From: Bacillota bacterium
GTDB taxonomy: Bacteria > Bacillota > Clostridia > DSM-8532
NCBI GenBank assembly: GCA_023411795.1
Contig: JAEYOK010000014.1
Coordinates: 1-64,000 of the forward strand
Length of the DNA stretch: 64,000 nt
Reading direction: 5' to 3'
In this document: piece after piece, positions 44,647 through 53,612 of the stretch
Numbering within the stretch: the stretch's first letter is position 1
Layout: every line of letters begins with the position of its first letter
Position numbers and translations under genes: made by a program
Notes under the pieces: generated by a model
What the model was told of the DNA's origin: nothing
The model's input: the letters and a program-made list of their open reading frames with translations, nothing else
Database searches by the model: none

Positions 44647-45983
44647 ACCAAGTCCTCCCAGTCACTAATGAACACTTTTTCAGCATAAGTAAGACTGTCA
44701 GGGAAATTCACTAATGCCCCTTCAGGGGGGATTATCTTTCCCTTACATAATGGATCATTAGTTTCCTCCATCCAATTATACAACTTATTTGATAAATCCT
44801 TTAGAATATTTTGATAATCGGATTCCTCAGCCACATTGATTCTTTCAAGAGGATCTAAATATAAATCAAACAGCATTACTTGTGTTCTGGTACGATTGAA
44901 GAAGCCCTCATTAATCATCATATTCTTATATGGGCTATTATCAGTATTAGATGGCATGAATCTTTCATAACCTCCAAAGTATTGTATCAATTTGTACCTC
45001 TCTGTACGAATACAGCGCATAGGTTCATATGCCACATGATAGGAAACCTCGGCAAATATTTGATTTCTTACCTTGTTGTTCTTCCCCTCCATCAATGGAA
45101 TTAGTGATACCCCTTGAAAATAATCTTCTTGCTTGATTCCGCACAATTCAAATATTGTGGGAATAATATCCACATGGGAAACCAGAGCATCCGACACCTT
45201 CCCCTTTAGCTTATTGCCAGGATATTTTATCATCAGAGCAACACCTATTCCCGTATCATAAAGGCTACACTTCATTCTTGGAAAAGCAATGCCATGATCG
45301 GTAGTAAAAATGACTATCGTATCATCCTCAAGGCCGCTTTCTTTCAGGGCTTTCATCACTATGCCAACACAGGTATCTGCGGTATTAGCCATTGTCAAAA
45401 ACCCTGCCATATCCAAACGATTATCAGGGTTATCAAACACAGTTGCCGGTGGCATTACATAATCCGGATTAACCAATTCAGAAGGCTCAGGAAAATCTCT
45501 GTGGGTACTGAACATACCAAATGAAAGGAAAAAGGGACTACTGTGGTCCTCGCATATAAAATTCGCTACTTTTTCAGCATTGTTAATATCAAAAGTTCTC
45601 CAATCATTCTTGAACTTTCCCATTGAATAATTCTGGTCATCCAGAATCCTCCGATATCCCAATACCGATACATCCTGGGCTTCATGTTGTATTCCACAGA
45701 GCACAGTTTCAAAACCGTTATTTGAAAGCATATGTGCCAGGTGCTGTTTATAATCATGGAAGTAAAAACCTCTGTGCGCCAGCCCCAACATTCCGCAACT
45801 ATGAGGGGCAGTTCCTGTTAATAGAGCTGCACGGCTTGGCGAACAGGTTGGTGCCGCACAATAGGCATTGCGAAACAATGTGCTCTCCTTTGCCAGCTCC
45901 ATAAGCTTAGGGGTTTCAACAGGATAGCCGTAGGGTTGTATATATCGTCCGGTATCATGGGTATTAATATATATAACATTCAT
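44643..45983 (-). CDS. Sulfatase, cytoplasmic, Cys-type (second)
   Basis: A 446-residue sulfatase of the same superfamily. The formylglycine precursor is Cys47 in APTCSPSRAALLTG, the metal site begins at NVIYINTHDTGRY and the second metal site is in FTTDHGIAFP. It lacks a signal peptide. The sequence style is near heparan N-sulfatase/sulfamidase-like members, but the sugar is not determinable. It is in a two-gene operon with the response regulator (4-bp overlap). Confidence 0.88.
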   Translation of the reverse strand: MNVIYINTHDTGRYIQPYGYPVETPKLMELAKESTLFRNAYCAAPTCSPSRAALLTGTAPHSCGMLGLAHRGFYFHDYKQHLAHMLSNNGFETVLCGIQHEAQDVSVLGYRRILDDQNYSMGKFKNDWRTFDINNAEKVANFICEDHSSPFFLSFGMFSTHRDFPEPSELVNPDYVMPPATVFDNPDNRLDMAGFLTMANTADTCVGIVMKALKESGLEDDTIVIFTTDHGIAFPRMKCSLYDTGIGVALMIKYPGNKLKGKVSDALVSHVDIIPTIFELCGIKQEDYFQGVSLIPLMEGKNNKVRNQIFAEVSYHVAYEPMRCIRTERYKLIQYFGGYERFMPSNTDNSPYKNMMINEGFFNRTRTQVMLFDLYLDPLERINVAEESDYQNILKDLSNKLYNWMEETNDPLCKGKIIPPEGALVNFPDSLTYAEKVFISDWEDLV

Positions 45984-46059
45984 AGTAATGATTTCTACCT
46001 TTCATCAAGGATTTATAATTAGAAAGATTCTACCATACATAAGAGTTGAATGAGGAAAA

Positions 46060-46089
46060 GGCCGGAGTCTTAGCTTTAAAACTCCAGCC
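46060..46089 (-). terminator. Terminator of the SsuABC-type operon
   Basis: Stem GGCTGGAGT / ACTCCGGCC (one G.T pair) with a 12-nt loop, followed on the minus strand by TTTTCC, 20 bp after the lipoprotein stop. Confidence 0.75.
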
Positions 46090-46108
46090 CTAATATCAGT
46101 TAGTAAAA

Positions 46109-47188
46109 TTAGTAAGGATTTGTATAATTTTCAAGAGCTTTTTTCATGAGGTCTATTCTGACATAATCATTTACATTCCCCGAAGTAAGCTTGCCCTCTC
46201 TTAAGAAGTAATCGAGTTGTACCTTATAAATATTGAGGAGGCTTCCGTCATTAATCATAGTCTTTATCATATCTGAATTAAACGGTGTAAAGTCATCTCT
46301 TGTCTTATTGAATGTTTCATAATCTGTATCTCTAAATTCAGCAGCAAATTTGATAGATTCATCTAAATTTGCAGCTCTGTAGTCATAGGTCCTGTAAAGT
46401 CCGCGAATAAAGCGAATTACAACGTCTTCGTTCTTCTCGGCATATTCGGGTGTCACAATCCAGCTTCCAGGGAAAGCTGCTTCGTCAGCAAAGTCACTTG
46501 TTTTTGCAATAAGATTTAAATTATCTAATCCTACGTTGTCAACAACATTTGTTGCGTGAATATCCCAGCAAGCTATGGCATCTACTTTATCAGCAATAAA
46601 TGCTGTTACAGCTCCTGACATATCCATATTCATAACTTTTACATCATCCTTTGTTAAGCCGACAGAGGCCAGGGCCATATTAAGTATTACTTCACCCGAT
46701 GTTCCAAGCTGGGTAGCAACAACTTTACCCTTTAAGTCTTCAATTTTATTAATTCCAGAATCTTTGCGAACAAATATTTTTTCTGAGTTTCCTAAATGAG
46801 AAAGTGAAATTACATCAATTTTGCCCTCTGCTGCGAGTGTGTGCGCTCCGTGTCCAAGGTATCCAAACTGAATATCACCTGAAACCATTGCTGCTACTTC
46901 GGGAGGACCTGCTGTAAACAGAACCCATTCCACATCAAGGCCTTCTTCTGCAAAAATCTTCTTTGCTACATCAATACCTGCTGTTATACTTCCCGAAAGT
47001 CCTGCATGGTGAGCAACTCGAATCTTAACAGGTTCGGGTGTAGGAGTTGGTTCAGGTGTCCCTGTTGGTTCACTTGTGTTGACAGGGGCCGAAGTGCTTG
47101 GCGTCGGTGTAGGTGCAGTTTTTCCGCAACCTGCTAATAAAGCCAATACAAGAACTAGTGCCAGAACTGTACTAATAATTTTACGCAT
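46109..47188 (-). CDS. ABC substrate-binding lipoprotein, sulfonate/nitrate/taurine family
   Basis: A 359-residue NMT1/SsuA-like binding protein. The lipobox ends LALLAGCGK, then a Pro/Thr/Glu-rich linker (PTPTPST and EPTPTPEP) spaces it from the membrane. Binding-lobe motifs include VAAMVSGDIQFGYLG, VVATQLGTSGEVIL and VTPEYAEKNEDVVIRFI. The family imports sulfonates, taurine, nitrate or pyrimidine precursors, so a sulfur compound is plausible here but not shown. ATG 47188 has GGAGG upstream. It is last in the three-gene transporter operon. Confidence 0.88.
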   Translation of the reverse strand: MRKIISTVLALVLVLALLAGCGKTAPTPTPSTSAPVNTSEPTGTPEPTPTPEPVKIRVAHHAGLSGSITAGIDVAKKIFAEEGLDVEWVLFTAGPPEVAAMVSGDIQFGYLGHGAHTLAAEGKIDVISLSHLGNSEKIFVRKDSGINKIEDLKGKVVATQLGTSGEVILNMALASVGLTKDDVKVMNMDMSGAVTAFIADKVDAIACWDIHATNVVDNVGLDNLNLIAKTSDFADEAAFPGSWIVTPEYAEKNEDVVIRFIRGLYRTYDYRAANLDESIKFAAEFRDTDYETFNKTRDDFTPFNSDMIKTMINDGSLLNIYKVQLDYFLREGKLTSGNVNDYVRIDLMKKALENYTNPY

Positions 47189-47247
47189 TTTTTCATCCTC
47201 CATTTATTTATTATGTCCTCATATTATGTTTGAGGAAATAAACACTT

Positions 47248-48060
47248 TTATTTGCGTTGCTCCAGATATTCATTGTAAACCTGTGACCAAATCTTATTTT
47301 TCAGTTGGAAGAACCTTTCTTCCATCTTTGTTTCCTGTGTACGGGGATATGGAATGTCAATATCAACAATATCAACAATTCGTCCTGGTCGAGCACTCAT
47401 TATAACTACTCTTTGAGCCAACATAACCGCTTCTTCCACATCGTGTGTTATGAAAAAACAGGTTCTGCGTTCTTCTTCCCATGTTTTAAGCAACTCTGAC
47501 TGAAGTTGTGTACGGGTCTGAGCATCCAATGCACCGAAAGGTTCATCCATCAGTAACAACTTGGGTTTCATTGCATAGGCACGAGCGATCGCAACACGTT
47601 GCTTCATACCTCCCGAAAGTTCCTTTGGATAAGAGTTTTTAAAATCTTCCAATCCAACCATCTTTATATAATGCATTGCAGTTTCTTCAACTTCTTTTTT
47701 GCTAAGCTTTTTAAGCTTTAATCCAAACTCAACATTCTTTTTAACTGTTAGCCACGGAAACAACGCATATTGTTGAAAAATCACACCGCGATCGGGATTT
47801 GTGCCAACAACATGCTCTCCATCAATCAGGATTTCGCCGCTTGTTGCCGTATCTAATCCTGCTAAAATATTGAGCATTGTGGACTTCCCACACCCTGAAG
47901 GACCAACAACACATATAAATTCATTCTCTTTTATATCAAGATTAAAACCATTAAGAGCTACCACATCTCCCCTCTTAGAAAGATAAGTCTTCTTCACATC
48001 CTTAATTTGAACTTTTGGTGAATTATTATTTATATTTACACTGTCCTTGTTTCCTGCCAT
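47248..48060 (-). CDS. ABC ATPase, sulfonate/nitrate/taurine type
   Basis: A 270-residue SsuB/TauB-like ATPase. Walker A VGPSGCGKSTMLN, Q-loop FQQYALFPW, signature LSGGMKQRVAIARAY and Walker B LLLMDEPFGALD are intact, followed by the switch FFITHDVEEAV. It starts 25 bp inside the permease gene. It energises import of the ligand of the neighbouring lipoprotein. Confidence 0.92.
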   Translation of the reverse strand: MAGNKDSVNINNNSPKVQIKDVKKTYLSKRGDVVALNGFNLDIKENEFICVVGPSGCGKSTMLNILAGLDTATSGEILIDGEHVVGTNPDRGVIFQQYALFPWLTVKKNVEFGLKLKKLSKKEVEETAMHYIKMVGLEDFKNSYPKELSGGMKQRVAIARAYAMKPKLLLMDEPFGALDAQTRTQLQSELLKTWEEERRTCFFITHDVEEAVMLAQRVVIMSARPGRIVDIVDIDIPYPRTQETKMEERFFQLKNKIWSQVYNEYLEQRK

Positions 48061-48818
48061 GCTGTCAGCCTCCTTTCTAAGAACGATACTATTTGGTCAA
48101 GAATTGTGCCGAAAACACCGATTAAAATTATTCCCATTAGTACTACATCCATTCTAAAGTACATGCTGGCTTCTTGAATCATCTGGCCAAGTCCAAGCTG
48201 AGCACCGGTTAATTCTGCGGCAATAAGGGTGGTTAGTGATGATGCAAGTCCTAGTCTCATACCCACAAGAATAAACGGAAGCGAAGCTGGGATAACAACC
48301 TTTTTAAAAATAACGAAATCATTTGCTCCAAGTACTCTAGCGGCCTTTATCATGGTTACATCAACGTTTTGCACACCTTGGAAAATATTTATGACCATGA
48401 CCAGGAATGAACCGATAAAGATAACCGTCACTTTTGCCTCTTCCCCAACCCCTTGCGCAACAATTACAAGTGATATGTACGAAATAGGCGGGATGCTTTT
48501 AACAAATTTTATCCATGGATAAAAAATTAATTGTAACGGTTTATACCAACCGAGTAAAAAGGCCACAGGAAGTGCACATATAAATGCCAATACAAATCCT
48601 GTCAGGGACCTTGAAAGACTGGCTTTTATATGAGCAAACAGCTTACCTGACTCATATAATTTCACCAGAGCAGAAAACACTTCTGATGGTGCAGCAAACA
48701 CTACATTAGCTTTTGTACTGGATATTAATATCCATAATAAAACTGCTGCAGCCAACGATATTAATGAATATACTACACTTGGCACACCAATTTTAAAAGA
48801 ATTTTTCTTAGTGTTCAA
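48036..48818 (-). CDS. ABC permease, sulfonate/nitrate/taurine type
   Basis: A 260-residue permease (BPD_transp_1) with about six membrane helices and the coupling-loop motif AARVLGANDFVIFKKVVIPASLPFI, the EAA-type loop (residues ~160-180). It resembles SsuC/TauC. The start is TTG 48818, with GGAGG 8 nt upstream. It is the first gene of the operon, divergent from the DUF3604 gene across a region with two AGTAT/ATACT inverted repeats. Confidence 0.9.
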   Translation of the reverse strand: MNTKKNSFKIGVPSVVYSLISLAAAVLLWILISSTKANVVFAAPSEVFSALVKLYESGKLFAHIKASLSRSLTGFVLAFICALPVAFLLGWYKPLQLIFYPWIKFVKSIPPISYISLVIVAQGVGEEAKVTVIFIGSFLVMVINIFQGVQNVDVTMIKAARVLGANDFVIFKKVVIPASLPFILVGMRLGLASSLTTLIAAELTGAQLGLGQMIQEASMYFRMDVVLMGIILIGVFGTILDQIVSFLERRLTAWQETRTV

Positions 48819-48915
48819 ATTTATTACCTCCTTATGTAATTTAACGAATTATTTACGACGTCAGTATAAGGTTTTTTAGCTTAGCTTAATTTTATCAACG
48901 GCAGTAAACAATTTT

Positions 48916-48980
48916 AAGTATTAACTTTTTTCATACTTTTTATTATTAAGGTCAAAATAGGAGTATAAAAAATCATACTT
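48916..48980. promoter_or_regulatory. Paired AGTAT/ATACT inverted repeats in the divergent promoter region
   Basis: Two inverted repeats lie between the transporter operon and the DUF3604-kinase-sulfatase operon: AAGTAT-N11-ATACTT at 48916-48938 and AGTAT-N8-ATACT at 48962-48979. Their centres are about 43-44 bp apart, near four helical turns. They may be binding sites for the island response regulator. The rest of 48819-49042 holds AT-rich promoter sequence. Confidence 0.4.
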
Positions 48981-49042
48981 GTAAAGTAAGTTATATTCTT
49001 ATTAAATGAAACTAAAAATATAAAGAATATTGGAGCTAAAAA

Positions 49043-50539
49043 ATGAAACTATTTTGGGGAGATATTCATAATCACTGTGATATTACTTATGGCTTTGGAA
49101 GTCTGGAAAACGCCTTAAACCGAGCCAAAGATCATTTAGATTTTTGCGCCATAACAGGGCATGCAATGTGGCCTGATATGCCCGATAAGAACCCCGAAAC
49201 AGAGTTTTTAATATCATTTCACAAAACTGGGTTTAATAAGCTTAAAGAAAATTGGGAGAATGTTCGTAATATAATAAACAATTTCAATTCTGATAGAGAA
49301 TTTGTTACCTTCTTAAGCTATGAGATGCATGGCAGTGCATTAGGAGACTACCACTTAGTCTCCCCTGACTGTGATATAGACTTAATTTATGCTGATAGTC
49401 CGAAAAAACTCATTGAGAAGCTTAAAGGACATAATGCGGTTATGATTCCACATCATATTGCCTATGCACCGGGTTATAGAGGAATAGACTGGCAGAATTT
49501 TGATAACACAATTAGTCCTGTTGTAGAAGTATACTCTAAACACGGCTGTTCAATGAATGACAAAGCTCCCTATCCTTATTATCATAATATGGGTGCCCGG
49601 GACTCACGCAACACGGTTTACGAAGGGCTCAGACAGGGACATCGTTTTAGTTTTGTAGCTTCTACCGATCATCATGCTGGATATCCAGGTTCTTATGGAG
49701 ATGGCAAACTAGCGGTTCTCTGTGAAGAAAAAACCAGAAATAGTATTTTTAACGCAATATGCTCAGGGCAGACATATGCTGTAACCGGAGATCGCATTTA
49801 TTGCGACTTTACTATTAACGGAGCTCCTTTTGGCTCCTCAATTCGGGGAGGAGCATTAAAAAGGGAAATTATGCTTCGCGTTAAAGCCAGCCATTTTATC
49901 GACAAAATAGTTGTCTATAAAAACCTTAAGCCTATTAGAATTATCAATGGTGAAAATCTTGATCAAATAAATTCAAAAGGGCGATACAAGGTTCGCATAG
50001 AGATGGGCTGGGGCAATAACAAGGATTTATTCACCTGGAACGGCTCTATAAATGTTATGAAAGGTTCTATTGTCGATATAGAAAAATGCTTCCGAGGACA
50101 AAGTATTCTTGCACCATCTAAAGATATCTCAGCAGACAAAGATGTTAATCTTATGGACAACCGCATCTTGATGCAGTGTGAGAATAAAACAGAATGGATC
50201 TGTCAGACAGTGAAAAACATATCCACACTTCATCCTTCTACTTCGGCAATCATCTTGGAGATATCGGGAGATTTGGATACTGAACTTGTCGGTACTATAA
50301 ACGGGGAAAATTTTTCTCTTACTATTTCACAACTATTGGAACACAATCTTGTCCATCCACTAAAGCCTTATAATTCACAGTCATTTAAGATACATCGCGC
50401 TGTTCCTGAGTCTATGTTTGATATAAAGTTAAACTGGGTAGATACAAAGAAGGATCAGGATTGTGATTTTTATCATGCTGAGGTGTATCAAACCAACGGA
50501 AGTTGTGCGTTTATCTCTCCGATTTATATAGAAGGATAA
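49043..50539 (+). CDS. DUF3604-like metal-dependent hydrolase candidate
   Basis: A 498-residue protein that I place with DUF3604 (PHP-like fold) by LFWGDIHNHCDITYG at the very N-terminus, the His/Asp pattern AITGHAMWPDMPD, PHHIAYAPG, and STDHHAGYPGSYG (about residue 210). These would form a metal centre. The C-terminal ~200 residues have no recognised enzymatic motif. There is no signal peptide. Its role is not known; members occur in carbohydrate and sulfatase gene neighbourhoods. It heads an operon with the histidine kinase and the third sulfatase, and is divergent from the transporter operon. Confidence 0.72.
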   Translation: MKLFWGDIHNHCDITYGFGSLENALNRAKDHLDFCAITGHAMWPDMPDKNPETEFLISFHKTGFNKLKENWENVRNIINNFNSDREFVTFLSYEMHGSALGDYHLVSPDCDIDLIYADSPKKLIEKLKGHNAVMIPHHIAYAPGYRGIDWQNFDNTISPVVEVYSKHGCSMNDKAPYPYYHNMGARDSRNTVYEGLRQGHRFSFVASTDHHAGYPGSYGDGKLAVLCEEKTRNSIFNAICSGQTYAVTGDRIYCDFTINGAPFGSSIRGGALKREIMLRVKASHFIDKIVVYKNLKPIRIINGENLDQINSKGRYKVRIEMGWGNNKDLFTWNGSINVMKGSIVDIEKCFRGQSILAPSKDISADKDVNLMDNRILMQCENKTEWICQTVKNISTLHPSTSAIILEISGDLDTELVGTINGENFSLTISQLLEHNLVHPLKPYNSQSFKIHRAVPESMFDIKLNWVDTKKDQDCDFYHAEVYQTNGSCAFISPIYIEG

Positions 50540-50584
50540 ATATAAAGCAAGTTGGGCTTGTATAAGCGAAAAAGGTGAACTTAG

Positions 50585-52084
50585 TTGATTATTTTAGCTC
50601 TTATATTAATGATTATTTCCCTTTTTGTATTTGTTATTAATAAGCGAAGCGCAGAATCGATTTGGCTCAGTGGGCTTTTTATAGGTTTTATAATGTCAAA
50701 TATCGGTCTTATGTTTTACTACGCTAAAATGGGTGGCTTAATTGAGAAAGAGCAGATCTTCTTTTTTCTTACACCCAGATTTCAGCATTATATTCAAAGT
50801 GCTATAATAACAATTAACGATATTACCCGTTTGTTGACCTGGGGACGAAATATTTTTCTATACTTCGTAATGATTTTTTCTCTTTTTATCAGCGGCCAAT
50901 TGCAAAAACATTACAAACTACTGTTTTTTACCGCATTAATACCTTTATGCCACTCTATTGCCACCGACCCGGTTATTCTATATAAATTAAATACTGAGGG
51001 TCAAGATTTTCTTATGCTGTTAGGTAACGTCTATTTGATCGCATATCTATCTATTTCAATTATTTTTATGCTCAGGGAGTATTTTGATAACAATATCCGC
51101 TGGGTAAAAAAACAGTTACGAAGCATTACCATTTTTGTAGGCAATATGATACTGTATTTTATTATCTTCTGCCAGGTAAACCCCATGAATATGATGTATT
51201 ATTCTAAATACACTGTATTAAATATAGGTTTTAAAATATACCGACTTCGGTTTTCCATTTTTGCCTGGTATATAGTGTTGGGGCTTTTTTCCTTTTTCAT
51301 TATAACAGGATTATTTGCTCTCTTTCGCTATGCCAGTGTGAGTAAAGAAGAACATAAAGAAAATATCTCTCTGGAAAGACAAATGAACACTGCTAATTTA
51401 GGCACTCAGGTTTTTATTCACGGTATTAAAAATCAGCTTTTCTCTGAGAAGATTATTCTGCAAAAATTAAGTCAAATATATGATTCAAAACTTAAGGATA
51501 CCGATGATTCCGGTAGATATATTCAAGAACTTACCTCAATTAATGAAAACATGACTACAAGGATTGAGAAGCTGTATCAAATGTTCCGTAACAATGCCAT
51601 GAGTCTGATTCCATGTCATCTATCTGAAATAGTTGATGCCACATTAAAGAAGGTTGAAAATCAATTTGATAATATTCAGTATAATATTTTAATAGAAAAA
51701 GATTCTCTCGTTCTCGCTGATAAGCAGTACCTTAGCGAAGCATTATACAATGTTATAAATAATTCTATAAGCGCTATAAAATCAAGTGTGCGATCTAATA
51801 ATGGTTTGATTAATATTATACTAAAGGCAGAGCATCAGTGGTGTGCAATCAGAATTGAGGACAACGGTATAGGAATAGAAAAAGATAAACTAAAAAAAGT
51901 TTTCGAGCCATTTTACACAAATAAAAATTCAAATTATAACTGGGGAATCGGCCTTTCCTATGTTAAACAGATTGCTAAATATCATTTTGGGAAAGTATAT
52001 TTAGAAAGCACCTTAGGCGAAGGAACAGTGTTTATTATAGCCCTTCCAATATATAAACCAAATAAAAAAAATCAGCAAAAGTAA
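50585..52084 (+). CDS. Sensor histidine kinase with seven membrane helices
   Basis: A 499-residue kinase. About seven transmembrane segments lie in 1-247, followed by a dimerisation helix with a probable phosphoacceptor His279 in FIHGIKNQLF. The HATPase domain comprises the N box NVINNSISAI, the G1 box IEDNGIGIEKDKL and the G2 box YNWGIGLSYVKQI. The extracytoplasmic loops are short, so it probably senses a signal in or near the membrane. The start is TTG 50585, with AAAGGTG upstream. The likely partner response regulator is encoded at 43960-44646 on the opposite strand. Confidence 0.88.
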   Translation: MIILALILMIISLFVFVINKRSAESIWLSGLFIGFIMSNIGLMFYYAKMGGLIEKEQIFFFLTPRFQHYIQSAIITINDITRLLTWGRNIFLYFVMIFSLFISGQLQKHYKLLFFTALIPLCHSIATDPVILYKLNTEGQDFLMLLGNVYLIAYLSISIIFMLREYFDNNIRWVKKQLRSITIFVGNMILYFIIFCQVNPMNMMYYSKYTVLNIGFKIYRLRFSIFAWYIVLGLFSFFIITGLFALFRYASVSKEEHKENISLERQMNTANLGTQVFIHGIKNQLFSEKIILQKLSQIYDSKLKDTDDSGRYIQELTSINENMTTRIEKLYQMFRNNAMSLIPCHLSEIVDATLKKVENQFDNIQYNILIEKDSLVLADKQYLSEALYNVINNSISAIKSSVRSNNGLINIILKAEHQWCAIRIEDNGIGIEKDKLKKVFEPFYTNKNSNYNWGIGLSYVKQIAKYHFGKVYLESTLGEGTVFIIALPIYKPNKKNQQK

Positions 52085-52100
52085 TTTATGGAGGTACAAC

Positions 52101-53534
52101 ATGGAAAAACCAAATATCTTGCTAATAACTACAGACCAGCAGCGATTTGACACCATTGCCGCCCTTGGGAACAATGAGATTTATACGCCCCATCTTAACT
52201 GGCTTGTTGATGAGGGAATATCTTTTACCCGTAGCTATTCTGACTGTCCGGTCTGTATGCCCGCAAGAGCCACTATAATGACAGGTAAACCGGCTTACAG
52301 TCATGGATTATTAGATAATCACAACAATAAGCTCCCCATGGCCGAAAATCAAACTTTTCCAAGTATTTTATGTAAAAATGGATATCAAACAAGAGCCGAA
52401 GGAAAGCTTCATTTTTACCCAATGCGCACTTATTATGGAATAGAACACGCCGATCTGCCCATGGACTATTTTAACGAAATGCGTAAATACGGAAAAAGCT
52501 CCACCCGCACCCACGGCGTCGGGGAAAATGAAATGGAGCCTTATATTAACGCCATTGATGAAAAAGATACCCTCACTCACTGGATTGTTGATAAATCAAT
52601 AGACTTTATTGAAAATCGTGATCCCACACGGCCGTTTTTCCTGTGGACAAGCTTTCCAAAACCACACCCTCCGCTAGATCCAAATTTGTCATACTGGGAG
52701 CTATATCGTGATGCTCCGCTTTCTCAGCCTGTTACCGGAGACTGGTCAAAAGAAATAGATAAGCATCCCAATGCTTATTATGAGCTTACTTATAGACTTA
52801 ACAATATACAAAGGATGTCCGAGCATCAGTTGATGCAAATAAAACGTGCATACTATGCATGTATAACGCAATTAGACTATAATCTCGGATTACTGTTTGC
52901 CAGAATGCGCGAGTTAAATTTAATGGAAAACACCTGGATTATTTTCACTTCAGATCATGGAGAAATGCTGGGAGATCATAAAATGGGTGCTAAAAGCGTA
53001 TTTTTAGAAGGCTCTGCACATATTCCCATGATTATAAAACCACCTGCTAAATTTGGTGAATCCCATGAGAAGTATTCAGGGGTCCGTTGTGATAAAATTG
53101 TGACCCTTGCCGATGTGATGCCCACAATTCTGTCTTTATGCGGTTTGGAATGCCCTGAAGATATAGAGGGCAACAATATGTTAGAATACCTTGAAAATGG
53201 TCAGGAGCAATCTTTTTATGGCAATTATGCTGATATCTACTTTGCGGTTATAGATAAGGAATGGAAATATTTATGGACTTCCTTAGGAGGAACCGAGCTC
53301 ATGTTTAATTTAGCAAATGATCCATATGAAAGATTAAACTTGGCAGATAAAAAAGAATACGCTCAAATTAAAGAACATCTAAAAAACATAATGGTCTCAG
53401 AGATGAAAAAATCTTCTCCCAATTTGGTTAAAGATGGAGTGCCTATAGTTAAGGAATACACATTATCTCCAAATGATATTCCAAGATTTCCAGGCTTAAA
53501 CACCACTATTTTCCCACGGGATTCATTTCATTAA
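52101..53534 (+). CDS. Sulfatase, cytoplasmic, Cys-type (third)
   Basis: A 477-residue sulfatase. Formylglycine precursor Cys52 is in PVCMPARATIMTG. The metal site begins NILLITTDQQ and the second metal site is FTSDHGEMLGDH. There is no signal peptide. It is closer in sequence to the 38066 sulfatase than to the one at 44643. It starts 16 bp after the kinase gene, with GGAGG upstream, and is last in the DUF3604-kinase-sulfatase operon. Confidence 0.9.
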   Translation: MEKPNILLITTDQQRFDTIAALGNNEIYTPHLNWLVDEGISFTRSYSDCPVCMPARATIMTGKPAYSHGLLDNHNNKLPMAENQTFPSILCKNGYQTRAEGKLHFYPMRTYYGIEHADLPMDYFNEMRKYGKSSTRTHGVGENEMEPYINAIDEKDTLTHWIVDKSIDFIENRDPTRPFFLWTSFPKPHPPLDPNLSYWELYRDAPLSQPVTGDWSKEIDKHPNAYYELTYRLNNIQRMSEHQLMQIKRAYYACITQLDYNLGLLFARMRELNLMENTWIIFTSDHGEMLGDHKMGAKSVFLEGSAHIPMIIKPPAKFGESHEKYSGVRCDKIVTLADVMPTILSLCGLECPEDIEGNNMLEYLENGQEQSFYGNYADIYFAVIDKEWKYLWTSLGGTELMFNLANDPYERLNLADKKEYAQIKEHLKNIMVSEMKKSSPNLVKDGVPIVKEYTLSPNDIPRFPGLNTTIFPRDSFH

Positions 53535-53560
53535 TAATTGGATTGAAACTGAGGTTATTA

Positions 53561-53584
53561 GACAGGAGGGATAGCCCTCCTGTC
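53561..53584. terminator. Bidirectional terminator between the third sulfatase and chrA
   Basis: Perfect 10-bp GC-rich stem GACAGGAGGG / CCCTCCTGTC with a 4-nt loop. On the plus strand it is followed by TTTTATTTTTC. On the minus strand an A-run precedes the stem and TAATAAC follows, so it acts best for the sulfatase. Confidence 0.88.
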
Positions 53585-53612
53585 TTTTATTTTTCATATT
53601 CACATTACAAAT

